DNA of 64,000 bases from Nitrobacter sp. NHB1 (GTDB taxonomy: Bacteria; Pseudomonadota; Alphaproteobacteria; Rhizobiales; Xanthobacteraceae). This document shows, piece after piece, positions 23,632 to 33,110 of this stretch. Position 1 is the first letter of the stretch. Each line of letters opens with the position of its first letter. The notes beneath the pieces were generated by a model. It had not been told where the DNA came from. It ran no database searches and saw only the letters and a list, made by a program, of their open reading frames with translations. The translations under genes were made by a program, and so were the position numbers. Location of the stretch: assembly GCF_036964665.1 (NCBI RefSeq), contig NZ_JBAMDA010000001.1, forward strand, positions 1,240,001 through 1,304,000, read 5' to 3'.

Positions 23632-25164
23632 TCACAGCGGAATATTGTCGTGCTTCTTCATCGGTGCGTCAACGTGCTTGTCCCTCAGCATCGCCAGCGC
23701 ACGGGCGATGCGCTTGCGGGTCGAGTGCGGCATGATGACGTCGTCGATGTAACCGCGCTCGGCGGCTATGAACGGCGACAGGAAGCGATCCTCGTATTCT
23801 TTTGTGCGCGCGGCGATCTTCTCCGCATCGCCGATGTCGCTGCGGAAGATGATCTCCACCGCGCCCTTGGCACCCATCACCGCGATCTGCGCGGTCGGCC
23901 AGGCGTAGTTCATGTCGGCGCCGATTTCCTTGGACGCCATCACGTCGAACGCGCCGCCATAGGCTTTGCGCGTGATGACGGTGACCAGCGGCACCGTGCA
24001 TTGCGAATAAGCGAACAACAGTTTTGCGCCGTGCTTGATCAGCCCGCCATACTCCTGCGCCGTGCCCGGCAAAAAGCCCGGCACATCGACGAACGTCACG
24101 ATCGGAATGTTGAAGGCATCGCAAAAACGCACAAAGCGCGCGGCCTTGCGTGATGCGTCAGAATCCAGCACGCCCGCCAGCACCATCGGCTGGTTGGCAA
24201 CAAAGCCGACGGTGCGCCCGGCAATGCGGCCGAAGCCGGTGACGATGTTTTTCGCAAACGTCTCCGCGAGTTCGAAGAAGTCGCCCTCGTCCACGACCTT
24301 CAGGATCAGTTCCTTGATGTCATAGGGCTTGTTGGGATTGTCGGGAATCAGCGTGTCCAGCGAGTCGTCGGTACGCTCGATGTCGTCGAAACTCGGCCAT
24401 TCCGGCACGCCGTCGGTGTTGTTGCCCGGCAGGAAGTCGATTAGCCGGCGCATCTGCAAGAGTGTTTCGACATCGTTTTCGAACGCGCCGTCGGCGATCG
24501 ACGACTTCGTCGCGTGCACGCTGGCGCCGCCGAGTTCTTCCGCGGTCACCACTTCGTTGGTGACGGTCTTCACCACGTCGGGACCGGTGACGAACATGTA
24601 GCTGGTATTCTTCACCATGAAGATGAAGTCGGTCAGCGCCGGCGAATAGACGTCGCCGCCCGCGCACGGCCCCATGATGACCGATATCTGCGGAATGACG
24701 CCGGAGGCCTGCACGTTGCGGCGGAATACATAGGAATAGCCCGCGAGCGCGGCGACGCCTTCCTGAATGCGCGCACCGCCGGCATCGTAGAGGCCGATGA
24801 TCGGCGCCCGCGCCTTCAGCGCCATGTCCTGTATTTTGGTGATCTTCAGCGCGTGCGTTTCCGACAGCGAGCCGCCGAACACCGTGAAGTCTTTCGCGAA
24901 CACAAACGTCTTGCGGCCGTTGACGGTGCCCCAGCCGGTGACGACGCCATCGCCCGGCACCTTCGATTTCTCCATGCCGAATTCGGTCGAGCGGTGCTCG
25001 ACGAACATGTCGAACTCCTCGAACGAGCCCTTGTCGAGCAGAAGCTCGATACGCTCGCGCGCCGTCAGCTTGCCGCGCGCGTGCTGCGTCTCGATGCGCT
25101 TCTCGCCACCGCCGAGTTTTGCAGCGGCGCGGCGGGCGTCGAGGGTTTCGAGGATGTCTTTCAT
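23632..25164 (-). CDS. pccB: Propionyl-CoA carboxylase beta chain
   Basis: A 510-residue biotin-dependent carboxyltransferase that moves CO2 from carboxybiotin to propionyl-CoA, feeding methylmalonyl-CoA into the TCA cycle. It starts [39 protein letters not shown] and has [33 protein letters not shown] and the C-terminal [29 protein letters not shown] precedes the ATG. The open frame runs on to 25530 but only as a shadow of the next gene. The alpha chain is not nearby. A partial second copy of the 3' end lies at 22929. Confidence 0.95.
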   Translation of the reverse strand: MKDILETLDARRAAAKLGGGEKRIETQHARGKLTARERIELLLDKGSFEEFDMFVEHRSTEFGMEKSKVPGDGVVTGWGTVNGRKTFVFAKDFTVFGGSLSETHALKITKIQDMALKARAPIIGLYDAGGARIQEGVAALAGYSYVFRRNVQASGVIPQISVIMGPCAGGDVYSPALTDFIFMVKNTSYMFVTGPDVVKTVTNEVVTAEELGGASVHATKSSIADGAFENDVETLLQMRRLIDFLPGNNTDGVPEWPSFDDIERTDDSLDTLIPDNPNKPYDIKELILKVVDEGDFFELAETFAKNIVTGFGRIAGRTVGFVANQPMVLAGVLDSDASRKAARFVRFCDAFNIPIVTFVDVPGFLPGTAQEYGGLIKHGAKLLFAYSQCTVPLVTVITRKAYGGAFDVMASKEIGADMNYAWPTAQIAVMGAKGAVEIIFRSDIGDAEKIAARTKEYEDRFLSPFIAAERGYIDDVIMPHSTRKRIARALAMLRDKHVDAPMKKHDNIPL

Positions 25165-25303
25165 GGGCTCCGGCCGGGGTTTCGTCGATTCCCGTTTGCG
25201 GCAAAAAAGGCGGTTTGGGCTGCCTCGGGTTTGCCGCATCGTTTCAGTCGATTCTAGCACGCCGTTTTTGAGGCTGTCACCAACGCGCGCGGTGCGAACG
25301 ACG

Positions 25304-25573
25304 TCAGGGCGCCCGTCCCGACAGCCGCAGCACGAACACCAGCACTTCAGCGACGGCCTTGTACAGTTCGGCCGGAATCTCGTCGCCGAGTTCGACATGC
25401 GACAGCGCGCCGGCCAGCACCTCGTTTTCCTCGATCGGAATGTCGTGCTCTCTCGCCACCTCGATGATCTTCGCGCCGAGCGATCCCCTGCCCTTGGCGA
25501 CCACGCGCGGCGCACCGCTGCCCTTGTCATAGTGAAGGGCGACCGCGACTTGATCCTTGGTCTCCGGGCTCAT
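25304..25573 (-). CDS. FlhB-like C-terminal domain protein
   Basis: An 89-residue protein matching only the cytoplasmic C-terminal part of FlhB/YscU export-switch proteins: [49 protein letters not shown]. It lacks the membrane domain and the autocleavage NPTH motif. Such short orphan forms (FlhX-like) occur near a FliK-like gene. Its start overlaps the stop of the FliK-like gene (ATGA), so the two are probably co-translated. Role outside a flagellar locus is unknown. Confidence 0.88.
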   Translation of the reverse strand: MSPETKDQVAVALHYDKGSGAPRVVAKGRGSLGAKIIEVAREHDIPIEENEVLAGALSHVELGDEIPAELYKAVAEVLVFVLRLSGRAP

Positions 25574-27282
25574 AACGCGCGATCCAGAAAATGGCCCGCC
25601 GGCGCGGGCCTCTGTTGCGGCGGCACGCCCTCGCTGATGACGATATCGCCCGGCTGCAATTCGGCGCGGCTCAATGCCTGACTCAACTGCGAGGCGCCGG
25701 CGCGCAACCGGCTTACTGTTGCAGGACGCTCGGCCCAGAGCCGCACCGACGTGTTGTCGCCGGTCAGCGACACCAGCGCATGAACCGGCCCTGTGGGTTC
25801 GACGTCGAGCGAAAAGCGCGCGCGCCAGACCCGCTTCGCCGTCTCGACATCGTGAGCAGCGGCATCGCGCGCAATCTCGAACTGTGCAATGGCGGTGCCC
25901 ATCGGCGTCGCGAACGGAATCTCGAAATTCCAGCGCGGCGCAAGCTGATCGGACCTCACGCCTGCGGTGTCGACACGATCCGGGAGCGAGGCAACCTGCA
26001 ACAACGTTTGGCGCGCGATCGCTGCATCGGTATCGTCAAGCAGATGCCGTGCGATCTCGCTCGCCGGTGCGCCCGACGCTAGCAGCGGCAACGCGACGGG
26101 TTGCGCGCTCGGCAGCGCGTCGCGAAAGGGCGGCGACGGTGTGCTGGTGCGTACGATGAAGACGTTGTTCTCAGTGGGGCCGTTCGCGGCAGCGGCCCTG
26201 AGCGGCGACGGTCCGGCCGCGGGGTCGCCGTCGAGTCCGAGTTCAACACCGAAGCCGGTTCTGCTCCCTCCGTTCTGAAGCACTTCTTGCAAACGATTCA
26301 AGGCAGCACCGGTGGCGGCGGCGCGAACGCCGGCATCTGATACGCGCGAAAACAATGTCTGGTTCATAGCCGCCGGATTGTCGGGATCGTCGGTGACGGG
26401 CAGCCGCGCCTGCGGCAGATAGGCTTCCTGCGGCTCGAAGTCCGGTGACAACGGCGGCGCGCCTGTCATCGATGGCGCTGGCCCGGCCGCGGGTTGCGGC
26501 GCTTGCTGTGCGCCCGACGCGCTCTGCGTTACCGGCGCGCCGGCAGTGATCGAAAGCGCCTCGCGAAGCACAAGCAGCGCGGCCTTGAGATCGGGAAGTT
26601 GCGCGGGCGCCGATGCCGGCGCAGCCGATGGCGCACCCTTCAATCCTGCCGCCAGCGATACCTCGAGAAAAAGCCCGGAATTCCGGAACGCGGTCTTGAT
26701 GTCGCTCCCGGCCAGGTTCGGACCGAGATCGGGACGCAGCGACAGCAGCCGATCCACGACCTGTTGCGCCTGCGGCGGCAGCTTGCCCGATCCGGCGGCC
26801 ACCAGCAGATTGGCATAGAGCGGCGACAGGCTGCCTTGCCGCGTCGCGGCGGACTGCGCCGCGGCCGATACGAAAAGGGCTTCCAGCGCTGTCAGAGCGG
26901 ATTTTGAGGGTGGGGCCAGCGCATCGGCTTTAGCCGCAGCGACGGTGGCCGCGCCATCCGCCGTCAGCGTCACGGTATCCGTCGGCTCCGCGGTAGCCGC
27001 CGCCGCAGCGGCCGCCAGATTTGGCGACCCGCTTTGCCCCACCACTGACAACTTCAGGCCTTGCGCGGTCTGCGACACCGCAAGCTGCAGGGATTGGCCG
27101 ACTTGAAGCGGAATTTCGGACAGCACCTCGATCGTCAGGTTGGCGATCGCGATGCGAACGAGATCGTTGGCGAGGATCTTCTGGACCCGCGCGTCGATCA
27201 CGCTGCCCGGCTGAAGCGCAGCATCAGACGCAGCGCCTTGCGCCGCGATGACCGGAAAGATCGGATTGATCGAAATCGCCAT
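25570..27282 (-). CDS. FliK-like flagellar hook-length control domain protein
   Basis: A 570-residue protein rich in Ala, Pro and Gln with long low-complexity stretches. The N-terminus (PGSVIDARVQKILANDLVRIAIANLTIEVLSEIPLQVGQSLQL) is a small beta domain and the C-terminal ~100 residues (WNFEIPFATPMGTAIAQFEIARD...VSLTGDNTSVRLWAERPATV) match the FliK C-terminal fold. FliK senses hook length and acts through FlhB; the FlhB-like partner lies directly after it. No other flagellar genes are present. Confidence 0.75.
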   Translation of the reverse strand: MAISINPIFPVIAAQGAASDAALQPGSVIDARVQKILANDLVRIAIANLTIEVLSEIPLQVGQSLQLAVSQTAQGLKLSVVGQSGSPNLAAAAAAATAEPTDTVTLTADGAATVAAAKADALAPPSKSALTALEALFVSAAAQSAATRQGSLSPLYANLLVAAGSGKLPPQAQQVVDRLLSLRPDLGPNLAGSDIKTAFRNSGLFLEVSLAAGLKGAPSAAPASAPAQLPDLKAALLVLREALSITAGAPVTQSASGAQQAPQPAAGPAPSMTGAPPLSPDFEPQEAYLPQARLPVTDDPDNPAAMNQTLFSRVSDAGVRAAATGAALNRLQEVLQNGGSRTGFGVELGLDGDPAAGPSPLRAAAANGPTENNVFIVRTSTPSPPFRDALPSAQPVALPLLASGAPASEIARHLLDDTDAAIARQTLLQVASLPDRVDTAGVRSDQLAPRWNFEIPFATPMGTAIAQFEIARDAAAHDVETAKRVWRARFSLDVEPTGPVHALVSLTGDNTSVRLWAERPATVSRLRAGASQLSQALSRAELQPGDIVISEGVPPQQRPAPAGHFLDRAL

Positions 27283-27331
27283 GAAAGCCTCGTTTGACCC
27301 GCGAGGCTAACTTCGGTGTCTAAACCTCTCG

Positions 27332-28117
27332 TTAACCGAATGGTTTAGTCTGCACCGCCAGAACCGCCGCAGCGGCCCTGAAATCGGCCATACGGGCCGC
27401 CCGCCGGACGGCCACCTCCTCGTCGACGCCCCATTGCTCGCTGTTCCAGTCCTCATCGACATGGGCGGCGGCCCAGACCGCGTCCGCATCCAGCCGTCCT
27501 CGCATCAAGGCGAGCGCGAGCAACGCCGAGCCGGTCAATGTCGTGGCCACATGCAGGGCTCCAGCCGCCCAGGGATCGGACGGCAGCGCCGCGCGAGCGA
27601 CGGCGATCGCCTGATCCGGCTGGCGGACGTGGACGATGCCCTCGCTCAGGATGAAATGCGCTCCCAGCGTTTCGGCCGCCCAGAACAACACGGGATCCCA
27701 ATGCGCGGCTTCGCGCGCAACCAGCGCCTCGGGATGGCCGGCGCGGTAGAACAGAAGGTCCGATCCGAAGTATTTGGCAATATCCTCGACCACGGCATCG
27801 ACGTGGCCGGCCACGGCATCGATGACGCTGTTGGCGAGCCGCGTCATCGGCATGGTCATGGGGTTGATGAGGTCCTGCTGCGCTTGCCATTCGGCGGCAA
27901 TGATTGCGGCGATCTCCCGGACCGGCGCCGCCAACAGGTTGCGCGACGGCGTGCGAACAGGCTTGTCATCGAGCAGGATGGCGAACCCTTCCGGCGCCTC
28001 CCTCACACCCGCGCGTGCATAAAAACGCTTGCGCTGCCCGGTTCGCGCAGAGTTGCGCGCAGCTTCCTCCGGATCCAGCGGCGACGGGCCAAGACCTTCT
28101 TCGAATAATTCACGCAT
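27332..28117 (-). CDS. ATP12 family F1-ATPase assembly chaperone
   Basis: A 261-residue homologue of mitochondrial Atp12, which protects the alpha subunit during F1 assembly. Seen: KRFYARAGVREAPEGFAILLDDKPVRTPSRNLLAAP, the EWQAQQDLINPMTMPMTRLANSVID block and DLLFYRAGHPEALVAREAAHWDPVLFW. These genes are typical of alphaproteobacteria. No signal or membrane segment, so cytosolic. It follows the rluC-type gene on the same strand after 62 bases and is probably co-transcribed. Confidence 0.92.
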   Translation of the reverse strand: MRELFEEGLGPSPLDPEEAARNSARTGQRKRFYARAGVREAPEGFAILLDDKPVRTPSRNLLAAPVREIAAIIAAEWQAQQDLINPMTMPMTRLANSVIDAVAGHVDAVVEDIAKYFGSDLLFYRAGHPEALVAREAAHWDPVLFWAAETLGAHFILSEGIVHVRQPDQAIAVARAALPSDPWAAGALHVATTLTGSALLALALMRGRLDADAVWAAAHVDEDWNSEQWGVDEEVAVRRAARMADFRAAAAVLAVQTKPFG

Positions 28118-28179
28118 GGCATACTCTCATCTCGCCCGATGCCGATTGAACCCGAAGGCCCCGGCGCAACGGCACGGAC

Positions 28180-29403
28180 CTACTCCTCCGGCGCGTTCTC
28201 GATCGGGTCGAACCGATCCGCTTCAAGGCCGAGCAGATTCCAGGATTGCAGCATGTGCGGCGGCAGCGGCGCAGTGACGTCGATGACGCCGCCGCGCGGA
28301 TGCGGGATCACGATGCGGCGCGCCAGGAGATGCAGCCGCTTCTGAAGACCTCCCGGCAATTGCCAGTTTTCCTTGTTGAAATACTTGGGATCGCCGACGA
28401 TGGCATGACCGATATGCGCCATGTGCGCGCGGAGTTGATGGGTCCGTCCCGTGACGGGCTTCAGCGATACCCAGGCAAGCTTCTGCGCCGAGGTTTCCAC
28501 CACCGCGTAGTAGGTCACCGCGTGGCTCGCGCCCTCGTCGCCATGCGCGGCGATCCGCATGATTGAATCCTCCTCGCTCTCGTCCTTGGCGAGATAGGTC
28601 GATATGCGGCCCTGCTTCGGCTTCGGCACGCCCGCAACCAGCGCCCAGTAAACCTTGCGCGCCGAACGATGGCGGAACGACCCTGTCAGGGCGGTCGCCG
28701 CAAAACGCGTCTTGGCCACCAGCAGGCAGCCGGCTGTCTCGCGATCGAGCCGATGCACGAGGCGCGGGCGCTGACCTTTCGCGTCGCACATCACGTCAAG
28801 CATACCGTCGATGTGCCGCGACAGACCCGAGCCGCCCTGCACCGCAAGACCAGCCGGCTTGTTCAGCACCATGACGTCGGCATCCTCGAACAGCACCATC
28901 TTCTGCAATTCGTCGCGTATCTTTGTCTCGGCCTCGGACAGGCCCGACGCGGCCTTCGGCGTGTCGAGCTTGAGCGGCGGGATGCGGACCTTGTCGCCTT
29001 CGCCCAGGCGATCCTTGCTGTCGGCGCGCTTGCCGTTCACGCGCAACTCGCCTTTGCGGACGACGCGCTGAATGTGGGAAAATGACAGGCCGGGAAAGCG
29101 CGCCTCAAGAAAGCGATCGACGCGCATGTTGGCTTCGTCGGCCGTCACGGCCACGGTCTGCACCTTCGTCGGCAGCGGCATTTCCTTTCCCTCCCCCTGC
29201 CTGGCGGTGGGGAGGGTCGGCGTCGCAGACGCCGGGGTGGGGTGAGGCTTCGAGGTCGAATGCCCCCCACCCCCGACCCCTCCCCGGCGCTTCGTTTCGC
29301 TTTGCGGAGGGAGGGGAGCAGACTTGCGCTCGCTACGCACTCTGGCGCGCTTGTCATCGCGCACGGACTTCTTCGCGAGAGGTCGCTTGACGCGGCGGCT
29401 CAT
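28180..29403 (-). CDS. RluC/RluD-family pseudouridine synthase with in-frame repeat insertion
   Basis: A 407-residue 23S rRNA pseudouridine synthase. After an S4 RNA-binding domain (MRVDRFLEARFPGLSFSHIQRVVRKGELRVNGKR, about 93-126) comes the catalytic HRLDRETAGCLLVAKT with its Asp and the GRTHQLRAHMAHIGHAIVGD motif. Residues about 30-73 are encoded by a palindromic intergenic-type repeat inserted in frame (29186-29317), giving a low-complexity Gly/Pro/Thr tract. The ATG at 29403 has AGAGGA upstream and a basic Arg/Lys-rich start, so the tract is probably translated; an ATG at 29181 just after the repeat is the alternative. Confidence 0.92.
   Translation of the reverse strand: MSRRVKRPLAKKSVRDDKRARVRSERKSAPLPPQSETKRRGGVGGGGHSTSKPHPTPASATPTLPTARQGEGKEMPLPTKVQTVAVTADEANMRVDRFLEARFPGLSFSHIQRVVRKGELRVNGKRADSKDRLGEGDKVRIPPLKLDTPKAASGLSEAETKIRDELQKMVLFEDADVMVLNKPAGLAVQGGSGLSRHIDGMLDVMCDAKGQRPRLVHRLDRETAGCLLVAKTRFAATALTGSFRHRSARKVYWALVAGVPKPKQGRISTYLAKDESEEDSIMRIAAHGDEGASHAVTYYAVVETSAQKLAWVSLKPVTGRTHQLRAHMAHIGHAIVGDPKYFNKENWQLPGGLQKRLHLLARRIVIPHPRGGVIDVTAPLPPHMLQSWNLLGLEADRFDPIENAPEE
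29186..29317. repeat. Intergenic-type palindromic repeat inside a gene
   Basis: A 132-base (44-codon) element with CTCCCCCTGCCTGGCGGTGG at one end, GGGGTGGGG/CCCCACCCCC arms in the middle and CGGCGCTTCGTTTCGCTTTG near the other end. The arms pair imperfectly. Its length is a multiple of three and contains no stop in the rluC frame. Confidence 0.75.
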
Positions 29404-29495
29404 CCGTTCCTCTAACTTGCCAACAAACCGTGTGGGTAGCGCAGAAGCCGGGCAGCGTCACGATGAAATCACGTCGCTCGCCCGCCACCCGAGCG

Positions 29496-30194
29496 CTACT
29501 GGCAAGCCGCCTGCCTCTTTAGCATGAAGAGATCGATCATCACGTCGCGCGAGCGCTTGAGCTTGTCAGCCTTGCTCGCGGCCGCACACGCGCCTGCGGC
29601 GTCGCCGGTCTGCAACCGCGCAAGTCCGAGACTGGCCCACCCATCCGCGAATTCCGGCGCGTCGCGCACGCCCGCCTCCAGCATGGTTTTCGCCTCGGCC
29701 GGACGCTTGGTCTTCAGCAGCAGGCGTCCGTAATCAGCCTTCAGCGTTTGCCGCGGTTTCGGCTGGCGAAGCGCAATCTTGAACAGTTCTTCGGCATATT
29801 CGAGATCGCCGAAGCGCGCCGCAGCGATCACCGCAAAACCGTGATAGACCGCGCTGCGCTCCGGGGCGAGCAGCCACGCCTGATTGAAGCGTTTGGCCGC
29901 CTCCGACAGGTCGCCGCGAGCGATATGCGCCCAGCCGCGCGCGATGGCTATATCGAAAACCGCCTCGCGCGAGCCGAGCTTATCCGCCGCCGCAAGAAAG
30001 TCGGCATCGGCCTTGCGCCGTTCGGGAGTTTTCTCGGCAAATCCGAAGAACGGCTGCTCGTCACTCGGTGCCGGGAATGTCTTCTTCGTCACCTTGACGC
30101 CGGGAGCGGTCTCGACCATCTCCGCATGCGACGGCGTCACGCACGCGAGAGCGACGATGCCGATGATCCAGGCACGGATAAACTTCATAATCAT
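29496..30194 (-). CDS. Periplasmic tetratricopeptide-repeat protein
   Basis: A 232-residue protein with a signal peptide (MKFIRAWIIGIVALACVTPSHA, cleavage after SHA) and TPR helices from about residue 80: RGWAHIARGDLSEAAKRFNQAWLLAPE, AVIAAARFGDLEYAEELFKIALRQ and GWASLGLARLQTGDAAGACAAASKA. It likely mediates protein-protein contacts in the periplasm; no enzyme motif. The start overlaps the rarA stop (ATGA), making it the last gene of deg-rarA-TPR. Confidence 0.85.
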   Translation of the reverse strand: MIMKFIRAWIIGIVALACVTPSHAEMVETAPGVKVTKKTFPAPSDEQPFFGFAEKTPERRKADADFLAAADKLGSREAVFDIAIARGWAHIARGDLSEAAKRFNQAWLLAPERSAVYHGFAVIAAARFGDLEYAEELFKIALRQPKPRQTLKADYGRLLLKTKRPAEAKTMLEAGVRDAPEFADGWASLGLARLQTGDAAGACAAASKADKLKRSRDVMIDLFMLKRQAACQ

Positions 30195-31531
30195 ACCCTG
30201 CCGCTCTCCTTCTCTCGTCGCAGCCTGGCCCAGTAGTCCAGCCGCTTCCTGATCTCGCGCTCGAAGCCGCGATCGAGCGGATCGTAGAACGTCCGCCGTC
30301 CCAGCGCTTCTGGAAAGTAGTCCTGGCCGGAAAAGCCATCCGGCGTATCGTGATCGTACTGATAACCGCCACCGTAGCCTTCCGACTTCATCAGCCTGGT
30401 CGGCGCGTTGAGAATATGCTTGGGCGGCAAGAGCGACCCCGCCTCCTTTGCCGTGCGCATCGCCGCGCCGAACGCCTTGTAAGCAGCGTTGGATTTCGGC
30501 GCGGTGGCGAGATAGATCACGGCCTGCGCGATCGCCAGCTCGCCCTCGGGCGAGCCGAGAAAATCGTAGGCATCCTTGGCGGCGTTGCAGATCGCCAGCG
30601 CCTGCGGATCGGCAAGACCGATATCCTCCACCGCCATTCGCACCACGCGGCGCGCCAGAAACAGCGGATCCTCGCCAGCCTGGAACATCCGCGCCAGATA
30701 ATACAGCGCCGCATCCGGATCGGAGCCGCGCACCGACTTGTGCAGCGCGGAGATCAGGTTGTAGTGCCCATCGGCGGACTTGTCGTAGATCGGCGCGCGG
30801 CGCTGCAGCACGCCCTGCAACTGTTTAGCGTCGAAGATCTCGCCTTCGCGAGCCGACCGCCAGACTTCCTCGACCAGCGTCAACGCCGCGCGGCCGTCGC
30901 CGTCGGCCATACGCACCAGCGCAGAGCGCGCCTCGGTATCGAGCGGCAGCGGCTTGCCTTCGACCTGTTCGGCGCGCGAGAATAGCTTCTCGATCGTCGC
31001 AGCGTCGAGCGAGCGGAACACCAGCACGCGCGCCCGCGACAACAGCGCCGCGTTCAGTTCAAACGACGGGTTCTCGGTGGTCGCCCCGACCAGGACGACG
31101 GTGCCGTCCTCCATGACAGGCAGAAACGAATCCTGCTGCGCCTTGTTAAAGCGATGCACCTCGTCGACGAACAGAAGCGTTCCGGTCCCCAACTCGCGGC
31201 GCTCGCGGGCGGCGTCGAACGCCTTCTTCAGGTCGGCGACGCCGGAGAACACCGCCGACAGTTGCTCGAAGTGCAGCGCAGTCGCATCCGCCAGCAGCCG
31301 CGCCACCGTGGTCTTGCCGGTCCCCGGCGGCCCCCAGAAGACGAGCGAGCCGAGCGTGCGGGTTTCCAGCATCCGGGTCAGCGCGCCGTCCGGTCCGAGA
31401 ATGTGATCCTGCCCGACCACGTCGGACAGCGCCCGCGGTCGCAACCTGTCCGGCAGCGGATGCGGCGCATCGCGCTCCAGACCCGCCGCGGCAAACAGGC
31501 TTTTAGAATCGCGCTGGCGCTTCGGGTTCAT
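30191..31531 (-). CDS. rarA: Replication-associated recombination protein A
   Basis: A 446-residue AAA+ ATPase (MgsA/Mgs1/WRNIP1 family) acting at stalled replication forks. Walker A GPPGTGKTTVARLLA, Walker B FVDEVHRFNKAQQDSFLP and sensor GATTENPSFELNAALLSRARV are in order; the C-terminal tetramerisation region has LYYLARMFQAGEDPLFLARRVVRMAVEDIGLADPQAL. It overlaps the protease gene upstream and the TPR gene downstream by four bases each, so translation is coupled. Confidence 0.96.
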   Translation of the reverse strand: MNPKRQRDSKSLFAAAGLERDAPHPLPDRLRPRALSDVVGQDHILGPDGALTRMLETRTLGSLVFWGPPGTGKTTVARLLADATALHFEQLSAVFSGVADLKKAFDAARERRELGTGTLLFVDEVHRFNKAQQDSFLPVMEDGTVVLVGATTENPSFELNAALLSRARVLVFRSLDAATIEKLFSRAEQVEGKPLPLDTEARSALVRMADGDGRAALTLVEEVWRSAREGEIFDAKQLQGVLQRRAPIYDKSADGHYNLISALHKSVRGSDPDAALYYLARMFQAGEDPLFLARRVVRMAVEDIGLADPQALAICNAAKDAYDFLGSPEGELAIAQAVIYLATAPKSNAAYKAFGAAMRTAKEAGSLLPPKHILNAPTRLMKSEGYGGGYQYDHDTPDGFSGQDYFPEALGRRTFYDPLDRGFEREIRKRLDYWARLRREKESGRV

Positions 31532-32934
31532 CCGCCGAGCATGACTTGAATCTGCCGGCCGCCGCGCATCAGCGTGATCCGCCAGAGCCGCCTGGCTTCG
31601 CTAACGGCCCGTTCGAGATCGGCCGTCTTGACGATCTTCTTGTTGTTGACCGACAGGATGATGTCGCCTTTCTTGAAGCCGACATTCGCGGCCATCCCAT
31701 CATCGGTCAGCGCGGTCACCACGACGCCTTCGGCGCCGGCATCGAGATGAAGTTCGTCGGCGAGCGCTGGCGAAATGTTCGCAACCTTCGCGCCCTGGAA
31801 CGGCGACTGCGCGGTGATCACGATCTCGTCGCGGCCTGTGTCCGGCGCCGTCTCCAGCGGAACAGAGAGTTTCATCAGCTTGCCATTGCGTTGAACTTCC
31901 ACTCGCGACGTGCCGCCGATCGGGCGCGTCGCGAAGCGATAGTCGAACGCATTGGGATCCTCGACGGGCTGTCCGTCGATCGACACGATCAAATCGGACA
32001 GCTTGAGGCCGGCCCGCGCCGCCGGACTTCCCGGCGCAACGCTGGCGACCAGCGCGCCGGCAGGCGCCTTGAGGCCCATGGTTTCGGCAATTTCCGGAGT
32101 CACCGCCTGCAGTCGCGCGCCGAGCCAGGGCCGCTTCACGGCCTTGCTCCCGTGCTTGGCGGACGCCACGACGACCCGCACCATGTTGGCCGGAATCGCG
32201 AAGCCGATACCCTGCGATCCTCCCGAGCGCGAGAAGATTGCCGTGTTGATGCCTGCAAGACGGCCCGTCATATCGACCAGCGCGCCGCCGGAGTTGCCCG
32301 GATTGATCGCCGCATCGGTCTGGATGAAGAACTGGTAGTCGGAAATGCCAACCTGGGTTCGCGCCAGCGCCGAAATAATGCCGTGCGTCACCGTCTGCCC
32401 GACGCCGAACGGGTTTCCGATCGCGAGTACAACGTCTCCGACCTGCAATTCATCCGAATTGGCAAAATCGAGCGTCGGAAATTTCTCATGCACATCCTTC
32501 AGGCGCAGGATCGCGAGATCGGTCCGCGTATCCTTGAGCACGATCTCGGCCTCGAACTCGCGCTTGTCAGACAAGGCGACCTTGACCTGATCGGCGCCCT
32601 CGATCACGTGATTGTTAGTCACGACAAGGCCGGACGGATCGACCATCACCCCCGAGCCGAGCGAACGCTGCATCTGTTCCGGCTGCTGGCCGGGAACACC
32701 GAAGAAGCGGCGAAAGATCGGGTCGTCGAGAAGCGGATTGCGGCGCTGGATCACCTTGGCGGCATAGACGTTGACCACGGCCGGCGCCACCCGCTGCACG
32801 ATCGGCGCATAGGACAACCGAAGCTCGGCTTGAGAGGCCGGCACGCGGCGGTCCTGCGCCGCTGAAGAGTTGACGCTGCCGGATACGACGACGGCGCACA
32901 GAGCCGCCGCAAGGAAAGCACTGATTCGGAACAT
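31528..32934 (-). CDS. Do/Deg-family periplasmic serine protease
   Basis: A 468-residue HtrA-type protease. A signal peptide (MFRISAFLAAALCAVVVSGSVNSSAAQ) is followed by the trypsin domain with His in VTNNHVIEGAD, Asp in TRTDLAILRL and Ser in NPGNSGGALVD, then two PDZ domains (about 265-350 and 375-465). It is expected to degrade or refold damaged periplasmic proteins. The frame runs on to 32982, but the ATG at 32934 has GAGAGG 5 bases away and gives a proper signal peptide. Followed by overlapping rarA. Confidence 0.94.
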   Translation of the reverse strand: MFRISAFLAAALCAVVVSGSVNSSAAQDRRVPASQAELRLSYAPIVQRVAPAVVNVYAAKVIQRRNPLLDDPIFRRFFGVPGQQPEQMQRSLGSGVMVDPSGLVVTNNHVIEGADQVKVALSDKREFEAEIVLKDTRTDLAILRLKDVHEKFPTLDFANSDELQVGDVVLAIGNPFGVGQTVTHGIISALARTQVGISDYQFFIQTDAAINPGNSGGALVDMTGRLAGINTAIFSRSGGSQGIGFAIPANMVRVVVASAKHGSKAVKRPWLGARLQAVTPEIAETMGLKAPAGALVASVAPGSPAARAGLKLSDLIVSIDGQPVEDPNAFDYRFATRPIGGTSRVEVQRNGKLMKLSVPLETAPDTGRDEIVITAQSPFQGAKVANISPALADELHLDAGAEGVVVTALTDDGMAANVGFKKGDIILSVNNKKIVKTADLERAVSEARRLWRITLMRGGRQIQVMLGG

Positions 32935-33110
32935 CGAGGCCTCTCGGAAAACTGACGAAATATAAGCGGTTCGGCGGCGCAATAGAAGGTGATTTGCTCC
33001 GATTTCGGCGCTTTGGCGATTCGCGCGGCAAGACGGTGCTGAGGGCTGGTAGCTCGCGGGTCGGCACCGGTGTGACGAACCGCAGACGACGTTGCAGGAT
33101 GGCGAAACCG

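Noticed and set aside
31546-32865. 439-codon plus-strand frame opposite the Deg protease
   Set aside because: The minus strand encodes a complete protease with signal peptide and triad.
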